A stretch of 12,043 nucleotides of DNA, taken from contig JALUYN010000370.1 in the NCBI GenBank assembly GCA_027012915.1, forward strand, positions 1 through 12,043, read 5' to 3'. This stretch comes from Cellvibrionaceae bacterium (lineage in GTDB: Bacteria > Pseudomonadota > Gammaproteobacteria > Pseudomonadales > Cellvibrionaceae). Under the pieces are notes generated by a model. It was not told the origin of the DNA, did no database searches, and worked only from the letters and a program-made list of their open reading frames with translations. This document shows, piece after piece, positions 7,427 through 12,043 of the stretch (within the stretch, counting starts at the first letter, position 1; each line of letters opens with the position of its first letter). A program made the position numbers and the translations under genes.

Positions 7427-7997
7427 CCTGTTTATGGCGGTGTCAGTGGAGGCCAGTGTCCCGATACTAGGGGAGACATACCCGATTGTGGAAAAGGATG
7501 CGATATCCGAGATTGAAGACCGTTCAAAGCAACTCGACTGGGAAACGATCGAACATTCAGTGGACCCGAGGAAGAGCCAGGCGTTTCACAGTGTTTCACT
7601 GCCATCGGCAAAAAAGGACCGATCCTATGAAATCGACATGAGCTATACGCTGCAGATGGATATTCCTGATGGTAAAGGCGGCGTTATCTACCCCAAAGGC
7701 TATCGTTTCAACCCGCTCGCCTATATGACCTTACCGTACCGAATTGCAGTCATCGACGGGTCAGACGCCGATATTGCCTGGGCGCGTGCACATGGGGATG
7801 ACAATGTAATGTGGTTGACAGCGGGGGGCGACCCTTATGAATTATCCAAGAAACTGGGTGTTCCAGTGTATCTCTATACGGACGATGTCGCGAAACGACT
7901 GCAAGTCAGAGCTGTGCCCGCCATGGTCGCGCAAAAGGGACAAAGGATGTTCGTCAAGGAGACACCGGTCAACGTTCAAGGTAGGGCCACACCGTGA
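7392..7997 (+). CDS. traW: TraW, pilus assembly protein
   Basis: TraW is a periplasmic F-type pilus assembly protein that works with TrbC. The 201-residue product matches F TraW (210) in length. It has a signal peptide 'MKSRTFTTIFASLFMAVSVEA', then a mature N-terminus 'GETYPIVEKDAISEIEDR' like the F 'WPVKEPDMLTVI' region. Next come 'SYTLQMDIPDGKGGVIYPKGYRFNPLAYMTLPYRIAVIDGSDADIAWAR', the family's central signature, and the C-terminal 'LYTDDVAKRLQVRAVPAMVAQKG'. The frame stays open back to 7044, but the ATG at 7392 is the one followed by a signal peptide, and F TraW length supports it. The ribosome site is weak (GGGA about 8 bases upstream), so expression probably depends on coupling to the overlapping traN2 (35 bases). 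The stop overlaps the traU GTG as GTGA. Confidence 0.93.
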   Translation: MKSRTFTTIFASLFMAVSVEASVPILGETYPIVEKDAISEIEDRSKQLDWETIEHSVDPRKSQAFHSVSLPSAKKDRSYEIDMSYTLQMDIPDGKGGVIYPKGYRFNPLAYMTLPYRIAVIDGSDADIAWARAHGDDNVMWLTAGGDPYELSKKLGVPVYLYTDDVAKRLQVRAVPAMVAQKGQRMFVKETPVNVQGRATP

Positions 7998-8986
7998 GAG
8001 CATTACGACAGATCACATTATTATTGCTCCTGGTGGCCACACCGTCTGCGTATGCCGTGTGTCAGGGTAATTTCATAAATCCTGTGACCTCGGTGAATTG
8101 GAACTGCATGTTTCCGATGAACCTCGGTGGCGTGATGTCTCTAGGCGGTAAATCAGACCGAGGCGCCTCTGACATAAATGTCGGTTCACCAATATGCAGC
8201 TGTCTGAATCAGGGCGGTAGTACGATTGTCGGATTGAATGTTGGGTTCTGGGAGCCTTCACGAATCATTGAGACGGTGAAAGATCCCTATTGCTTTCCGT
8301 CAATCGGGGCCTCGTTGGGCAGTCCCGTGCCAGGGTCCCAGTCTGGCGCTAATACAAAGAAATACGGTTCTTTCGCGCAAGCCCATTATTACATCTTCCC
8401 GCTATGGGCGATGCTAAAGATGTTTAAGGACGTTCCCTGCCTCACGGGCAACAAGATCGATGGAAAGGGGAAAGACTTCGATTTGGCCATGATTACCGAG
8501 GTGCTCCCAACATGGAACAACGACCTGATGGGATTCTTGATCAATCCAGAGACTATTCTATTCGCTAATCCAGCGTCAGTGGCGAGCTGCATGGCGGATT
8601 CGGCGGCTGTTGCCACGCGAGGGAGGCCGCTGAATGCACTCTTCTGGTGTATGGGCGGTTGGCCGGGCACCTACCCGGTCACCGGACATGTGCAGACGAA
8701 CAAGACATTGTTGGCGAGTACAACATCTGCTGGTCGGGCGCTGTATATGCTCGCCAGAAAGGGCGTCGTCATGGATCACGGGATTAATGCGTGTGGATCT
8801 GTCAGAACCTGGATTTGGCGAAAAGAGAACTATCGCTGGCATTTTGCACAGCCTGTGCGGAGTGCGTCATGTAATTATTTCGGGACGCCGTCCTTGTTAT
8901 GGGAAACGGCCAAGAATCCGCCAATTAATGGTGACAACTTCTCATACATACTTTTCAGGAAGATGCGATGTTGCATTGGCTATTAA
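7994..8986 (+). CDS. traU: TraU, DNA transfer and mating-pair protein
   Basis: TraU is a periplasmic F-specific protein needed for efficient DNA transfer and contributing to mating-pair formation. The product is 330 residues, the same as F TraU, and is well conserved: signal peptide 'LRQITLLLLLVATPSAYA', then 'CQGNFINPVTSVNWNCMFPMNLGG', 'PICSCLN', 'VGFWEPSRIIETVKDPYCFPSIG', 'YIFPLWAMLKMF', 'TEVLPTWNNDLMGFLINPETILFANP' and 'FWCMGGWPGTYPVTG'. It has 12 Cys, at residues 23, 38, 68, 70, 100, 149, 199, 219, 267, 293, 326 and 327, all in the exported part. It starts at GTG in a GTGA overlap with the traW stop, with a TAGGG about 7 bases upstream, so reinitiation after traW is likely. Confidence 0.97.
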   Translation: MRALRQITLLLLLVATPSAYAVCQGNFINPVTSVNWNCMFPMNLGGVMSLGGKSDRGASDINVGSPICSCLNQGGSTIVGLNVGFWEPSRIIETVKDPYCFPSIGASLGSPVPGSQSGANTKKYGSFAQAHYYIFPLWAMLKMFKDVPCLTGNKIDGKGKDFDLAMITEVLPTWNNDLMGFLINPETILFANPASVASCMADSAAVATRGRPLNALFWCMGGWPGTYPVTGHVQTNKTLLASTTSAGRALYMLARKGVVMDHGINACGSVRTWIWRKENYRWHFAQPVRSASCNYFGTPSLLWETAKNPPINGDNFSYILFRKMRCCIGY

Positions 8987-9792
8987 TGATCTATGTGGCG
9001 ATAACGGGCGCTTCGCTTTTCTCGCAGGCGGCGTGTGCGGCTGAATTGAATCATCAGATACAAACACGTGTTACGCCACAGGTAAAGCTTAAAAAAGAGA
9101 CGTTACAAAAGGTCCATGCGGCGCAGCGCATGCTGAAAGAGCGTGTACAGAAAAGTGCCATGGGTCAGGTCGCCGAACACGTCGGTCGGGCGTTTAGCGT
9201 CCCGCTGGAGGTCAAACAGCAGGCCGCAAAACTTGTGGAGAAGAGCCGTAATAAAGGCTTCATTGAGGGTATGAAGATGGTAGAGCGCGTCTTCCCGGAA
9301 CAGGAAGCGGCTCGTCTTGCCCACGAGGATATGGGTGACCGTCTGTACCTCTTTATATCGGCCTCAGTGCCAATGATGACATTAAGAAACTATGCGCGGG
9401 CACTAGAAGACATACCTGGCGCCGTTATGGTTATGCGCGGTTTTGTTCGAGGGGCAGACCGCCTGAAACCCACGATGCAGTTTGTGCGGAGGATACGGTT
9501 GGCCAATGAGGATTGCAAAGGCGATTCGTGCGCACTCAGAAACACTGCAGTGGTTGTCGACCCGGTGCTCTTTCGCCGTTACGGCATAGAACGCGTCCCG
9601 GCACTTGTTGCCGCTGAGGGGGTTGAAACGCCTGGTACATGTTCAGAGGGAAATCCGGATGTCGTCAAAGTGGCTGCATCCAGCGTGATATACGGTGATG
9701 CAGGGATAGATGGTCTACTCGGAATACTGGCCTCGGATGGTAATCAGGCTGCTGTCAGGTACCGTGCGCTAATGCAGGAACCGGTAGGATAA
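8968..9792 (+). CDS. trbC: TrbC, F-type pilus assembly protein
   Basis: TrbC is a periplasmic protein of F-type pilus assembly that interacts with TraW; in some relatives the two are fused. The 274-residue product is longer than F TrbC (212) because of a Lys/Arg/Gln-rich helical N-terminal region (about residues 27-120). Its signal peptide ends near 'AACAAE'. The conserved part is 'LYLFISASVPMMTLRNYARALEDIPGAVMVMRGFVRG' (126-162) and 'VVVDPVLFRRYGIERVPALVAAEG' (196-218), matching F 'YFVSFSIPEEGLKRML' and 'VQIDPTLFSQYGIRSVPALVV'. The VPA at 210-212 is like a thioredoxin cis-Pro loop, and Cys occur at 183, 188 and 225. ATG 8968 follows AGGAAG at 8957-8962; the ATG at 8963 is in the traU frame. 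The gene overlaps traU by 19 bases. Confidence 0.93.
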   Translation: MLHWLLMIYVAITGASLFSQAACAAELNHQIQTRVTPQVKLKKETLQKVHAAQRMLKERVQKSAMGQVAEHVGRAFSVPLEVKQQAAKLVEKSRNKGFIEGMKMVERVFPEQEAARLAHEDMGDRLYLFISASVPMMTLRNYARALEDIPGAVMVMRGFVRGADRLKPTMQFVRRIRLANEDCKGDSCALRNTAVVVDPVLFRRYGIERVPALVAAEGVETPGTCSEGNPDVVKVAASSVIYGDAGIDGLLGILASDGNQAAVRYRALMQEPVG

Positions 9793-9795
9793 AAC

Positions 9796-9800
9796 AGGAG
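9796..9800 (+). promoter_or_regulatory. Ribosome binding site of trbI with two competing start codons
   Basis: AGGAG lies 5 bases before ATG 9806 and 7 bases before GTG 9808. The ATG opens only Met-Cys-stop, while the GTG opens the 96-residue trbI frame. The GTG is therefore the functional start. Confidence 0.65.
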
Positions 9801-9807
9801 AAGCGAT

Positions 9808-10098
9808 GTGCTAAAGAACATTCTTGTGTCTGCCCTGGTGGCCCTCACAATCACAGGGGGTGGGCTATATCTCTATGACAATCTGTATGCGCAAAAGGTG
9901 TATTACGTCGATATCCATGGCTTCATGAAGGATGTTAGTAAAGCGTATGTCGAGAAGAAAATTACGAAAAGCGAGATGAAGGCGCATGTCGCGCGATATG
10001 CAAGCTGGCTGAAAACTCAACCGAAAAATCGCGTCGTATTTGCGCTGGATGATGTGGTGTCGGGTGGTAAACGCCTTGAGTGGGAAGAGAATCGTTAA
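9808..10098 (+). CDS. trbI: TrbI-like inner-membrane protein
   Basis: A 96-residue protein with a single N-terminal membrane segment (about residues 4-22, 'NILVSALVALTITGGGLYL') and a periplasmic tail. The tail 'VYYVDIHGFMKDVSKAYVEKKITKSEMKAHVARYASWL' resembles F TrbI 'VTVAFNMKQTVDAFFDSASQKQLSEAQSKALSARFNTAL', and 'RVVFALDDVVSGG' resembles F 'AILLVSPAVVQGA'. In F, TrbI (128 residues) is not essential and affects pilus retraction. The protein here is shorter because the cytoplasmic N-terminus is nearly absent. It starts at GTG. It sits after trbC here, whereas in F it lies between traC and traW. Assignment rests on remembered similarity plus context; a weaker reading is simply a small single-pass transfer protein. 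Confidence 0.8.
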   Translation: MLKNILVSALVALTITGGGLYLYDNLYAQKVYYVDIHGFMKDVSKAYVEKKITKSEMKAHVARYASWLKTQPKNRVVFALDDVVSGGKRLEWEENR

Positions 10099-10116
10099 AC
10101 GAGGGGTATTATCAGA

Positions 10117-10653
10117 ATGAACACAGTCTGTTTGATGCGGCCGAGTCGTTTACGTCGCTTAATTATGGGTAAGAACGCTACCAAGCCGGCCGACTGGGTA
10201 TGGCGACGGGTAGCTATTCTGTCCGTTTTGGCGCTTTCCATTGGATTCTATGTGATTGGTCATCTGGTTGATGCAAGAGGCGTGTCAGCACCCTATTCCT
10301 TGTATTGGCGTCTGTCTGGACTGCCAGAGAAAGGTGATTATGTTTTGTTCAATATGGATGAACCCTTCATTGGTAAACCGACGCTGGTCGTGAAGGGCGT
10401 GGTATGTACACCGGGGGATCATCTTAAAGTCACCCGCTCGGGCGCGTGGTGTAATGGCAAATTTCTGGGTAACAAGCGGGAGCGTGCGATGGACGGGCGG
10501 AAACTCCCGGACTTCAGGTGGGATGCCTCGGTTCCGACAGGTCGCCTGTTCGTAATGAATGACCATATCTACAGTTTCGACTCACGTTATTACGGATTTG
10601 TAGACACATCAACTGTTCAGCGTCTGCAGCCACTTTATATCCCGACATGGTAG
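10117..10653 (+). CDS. traF: TraF/TrhF-type S26 signal peptidase (pilin maturation)
   Basis: A 178-residue inner-membrane serine peptidase of family S26, of the RP4 TraF / IncH TrhF type. It has a membrane segment at about residues 30-50, then 'GVSAPYSLYWRL' where S57 fits the catalytic Ser of the SxPxGLY motif (Gly replaced by Ser61). 'GDYVLF' (73-78) and 'KPTLVVKGVVCTPGD' follow, with K93 as the general base and the conserved PGD. The C-terminal 'GRLFVMNDHIYSFDSRYYGFVD' matches the family's box with 'SxDSRYxG'. In RP4 this enzyme trims and cyclises the pilin; in an F-like cluster it probably processes the local pilin, which lies outside the window. ATG 10117 has GAGGGG at 10101-10106 (10-base spacer); ATG 10135 and 10165 are alternatives. 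The name clashes with the next gene, also called TraF, which is unrelated. Confidence 0.9.
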   Translation: MNTVCLMRPSRLRRLIMGKNATKPADWVWRRVAILSVLALSIGFYVIGHLVDARGVSAPYSLYWRLSGLPEKGDYVLFNMDEPFIGKPTLVVKGVVCTPGDHLKVTRSGAWCNGKFLGNKRERAMDGRKLPDFRWDASVPTGRLFVMNDHIYSFDSRYYGFVDTSTVQRLQPLYIPTW

Positions 10654-10657
10654 GAGG
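10652..10657 (+). promoter_or_regulatory. Ribosome binding site that decides the F-type traF start
   Basis: AGGAGG overlaps the stop codon of the peptidase gene and lies 4 bases before ATG 10662. The upstream in-frame ATG at 10647 has no such site and would put five extra residues before the signal peptide, so ATG 10662 is preferred. Confidence 0.6.
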
Positions 10658-10661
10658 GCAT

Positions 10662-11564
10662 ATGCGTCATCTATTTTGGATATTCATCTTAGTCATGCCA
10701 TTGTTTGCGCATGGCGCAACTAACGCGTCTGGTGACAAAAACGCGTTACGTGCAGAACGGGGCGTCTGGTTTTATGAAAAGCCGATTGAAGCGCATGAGC
10801 AGGACAGGAAAAAAGTAAAACAGACGCCGGAGCGTAAGCCATTAGGCCCTCTACCGCCCTACAGGAAACTCATGGACATGCATCCGGACGACCTGAAGAA
10901 GGTGTATGAAAGGCGCATTAAGGAAGCTGTGTGGCGGCCGACGCCGCAGAATATGTATGCCTATATGATCGTTAAAGACATTGCGAGACGCAAGGCGTTG
11001 GCATTCACCCAGGTCCATAGCTATATGTTATTGAAGGTGCCAGAACTCAATATCAACGCGTTGCGCCCTGTCTCGGACTTTGCGAGGGACACTCAGGTAA
11101 GAGAGATGTCAGGCGAGGTTCAATCTTCGCTACGGGCCGAGAAGGATCGCTTTGCACTGATTTATTTCCGCTCGAAAACGTGCGTGTACTGTCGCGAGCA
11201 AGATACCGTGCTGAAATATTTCAGGGTACGAACTGGCTGGCAAGTCAAGACACTGGATATCGCAGAGAACCCTGAAATTGTACACAAGTTGCAGGTCAGG
11301 GTAACACCGACGATCTTCCTGATCTATCGAGGATCGGATGATTACATGCCGGTAGCAGTCGGACCCACTGCATCGATGACACTTGAAGAGAATATATTCC
11401 GTGCGATGCGTATGTTGAGGGGTGATATCACCCCTTCACAATTCTTTATGTATGAATTCGATCGTGGTGGCCTGCTGGATCCCGCCGCGGACCCAACGGA
11501 GCATGTCGATACCGAGGATTTGGATATACGTCGTGCATCGGCCAAACGTTTTCCACTGATGTGA
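10662..11564 (+). CDS. traF: TraF (F-type), thioredoxin-fold pilus assembly protein with CxxC
   Basis: The F-type TraF is a periplasmic thioredoxin-fold protein of pilus assembly and acts with TraH. The product is 300 residues from ATG 10662. It has a signal peptide 'RHLFWIFILVMPLFAHGA', then 'GVWFYEKP' near the mature N-terminus, a hallmark of the family ('GW.WY'). A helical middle with 'DLKKVYERRIKEAVWRPTPQNMYAYM' follows. The C-terminal thioredoxin domain contains 'LIYFRSKTCVYCREQ' with C174 and C177, and a cis-Pro loop 'VRVTPTIFLIYRG' (T215-P216). F TraF itself has lost the CxxC and relies on TrbB, so this copy may be redox-active. Neighbours fit: traH follows after 17 bases. An in-frame ATG at 10647 would overlap the upstream gene. 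Confidence 0.92.
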   Translation: MRHLFWIFILVMPLFAHGATNASGDKNALRAERGVWFYEKPIEAHEQDRKKVKQTPERKPLGPLPPYRKLMDMHPDDLKKVYERRIKEAVWRPTPQNMYAYMIVKDIARRKALAFTQVHSYMLLKVPELNINALRPVSDFARDTQVREMSGEVQSSLRAEKDRFALIYFRSKTCVYCREQDTVLKYFRVRTGWQVKTLDIAENPEIVHKLQVRVTPTIFLIYRGSDDYMPVAVGPTASMTLEENIFRAMRMLRGDITPSQFFMYEFDRGGLLDPAADPTEHVDTEDLDIRRASAKRFPLM

Positions 11565-11566
11565 AC

Positions 11567-11573
11567 AAGGAGG
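11567..11573 (+). promoter_or_regulatory. Ribosome binding site of traH
   Basis: AAGGAGG with an 8-base spacer before ATG 11582, in the 17-base gap after traF. It is the strongest Shine-Dalgarno match in the window and fixes the traH start. Confidence 0.8.
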
Positions 11574-11581
11574 CAGCAGTT

Positions 11582-12043
11582 ATGACTTCGGAACGTAAAT
11601 CGAATCCCCTTCCTTCAGGGAGGGGGAGGAGTCAAAGATCAAGCGTTTGTGCGGCCGTCCTGGCCGCAGTACTGGTGTCGAGTACAGCACAGGCTGGCTG
11701 GGTCAACGACTGGGTATCTCAGTCTATTGGCGAAACAGGGACGTATGCACGTGACCAGGGGAGGGGGTTTGCCTCCATCGGGACCTACAGCAAGCGCTGG
11801 AACCGCGGTCAACCTTATACTCCGATACTGTCATTTCAACGCCCGAAACTCCATCTTGGATGCGGTGGGATTGATGCCACGCTGGGCGGGTTCAGTTTTG
11901 CAGACCCGGATGCCCTGGTCGCGAAGTTTCAGGCTATCGTCCAGAACGCGCCGGCACTGATGTTCCAGGTTGCCCTTTCTCAGGTCAGTGAGCAGCTGTC
12001 AACAGCGATGAACTGGCTGGAGGATAAGTTCTCATTCCTTTCC
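11582..12043 (+). CDS. traH: TraH, mating-pair and pilus assembly protein (3' truncated)
   Basis: The first 154 residues of TraH, a periplasmic/outer-membrane-associated protein that forms the F-type mating-pair complex with TraF, TraU, TrbB and TrbI. The frame runs off the window edge; F TraH is about 450 residues, so roughly two thirds are missing. The signal peptide has a long basic n-region, a core 'VCAAVLAAVLVSSTAQA' and a predicted cut after residue 38. The mature part begins 'GWVNDW'. The conserved 'LGCGGIDATLGGFSFADPDALVAKFQAIVQNAPALMFQVALSQVS' (from about residue 92, C94) matches F TraH 'AGCGGIDLYFGGFSFISGDQFVQALKAIGQNAKSLAFMLAIQ'. Residues 9-15 (PLPSGRG) are encoded by a GC-rich hairpin, which is unusual. 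The start is set by the AAGGAGG at 11567-11573. Confidence 0.95.
   Translation, partial: MTSERKSNPLPSGRGRSQRSSVCAAVLAAVLVSSTAQAGWVNDWVSQSIGETGTYARDQGRGFASIGTYSKRWNRGQPYTPILSFQRPKLHLGCGGIDATLGGFSFADPDALVAKFQAIVQNAPALMFQVALSQVSEQLSTAMNWLEDKFSFLS
11606..11625 (+). repeat. REP-like GC-rich hairpin inside traH
   Basis: CCCCTTCC and GGGAGGGG form an 8-pair stem with one G-U pair around a TTCA loop, beginning 24 bases into traH. The encoded peptide NPLPSGRGR resembles the peptides read through by intragenic REP-like palindromes common in proteobacterial genomes. There is no downstream U-run and the frame continues, so it is not a terminator. Being a mobile-derived REP copy is inferred; only one copy is in view. 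Confidence 0.5.

Noticed and set aside
8634..9044. 136-residue + strand frame across the traU/trbC junction
   Set aside because: Out of frame with both conserved genes and without a ribosome site or domain.
10647..10661. ATG 10647 as the F-type traF start
   Set aside because: No ribosome site precedes it, whereas AGGAGG directly precedes ATG 10662 and the signal peptide begins there.
11606..11625. The traH hairpin as a transcription terminator
   Set aside because: No U-run follows and it lies inside the translated traH frame a few codons after a strong start.
11649..11960. 103-residue + strand frame in the traH region
   Set aside because: It is out of frame with traH, which has the strong ribosome site, the signal peptide and the conserved CGGID/GGFSF signature.

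Overview
The window is one strand-uniform block of type F (F-like) conjugative type IV secretion genes, all on the + strand and packed end to end. It begins inside traB and ends inside traH. Lipoprotein, periplasmic and outer-membrane Tra proteins of this kind place it in a Gram-negative, most likely proteobacterial, host, on a conjugative plasmid or an integrative conjugative element. The sequence gives no integrase, origin, relaxase or partition gene, so plasmid and ICE cannot be told apart, and I do not name a species. Base composition looks close to balanced by eye and even across the window.

Layout, left to right: traB C-terminal part (VirB10-like channel scaffold), traV (outer-membrane core lipoprotein), traC (VirB4-like assembly ATPase), two consecutive large cysteine-rich secreted proteins that together look like one TraN mating-pair stabilisation protein in two pieces, traW, traU, trbC, trbI, a TraF/TrhF-type S26 signal peptidase, the F-type thioredoxin-like TraF with an intact CxxC, and the start of traH. 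The longest gap between genes is 18 bases and many genes overlap, so this is very probably one transcript with translational coupling. I see no convincing internal promoter or terminator.

Functionally, TraB and TraV build the envelope-spanning core, TraC powers pilus assembly, and TraW, TraU, TrbC, TraF and TraH are the F-specific pilus assembly and mating-pair set. TrbI is a small inner-membrane protein affecting pilus retraction in F. The S26 peptidase probably matures the pilin, whose gene is not in view. The TraN pair should act at the cell surface to stabilise the mating pair.

Most worth a second look: TraN divided into two separately exported, overlapping genes; a duplicated cysteine module around a beta-rich region, plus a calcium-loop-like motif, in the second TraN piece; a gene order unlike the F plasmid (traN between traC and traW, trbI after trbC, dedicated S26 peptidase); and a REP-like GC-rich hairpin encoding part of the TraH signal-peptide n-region.
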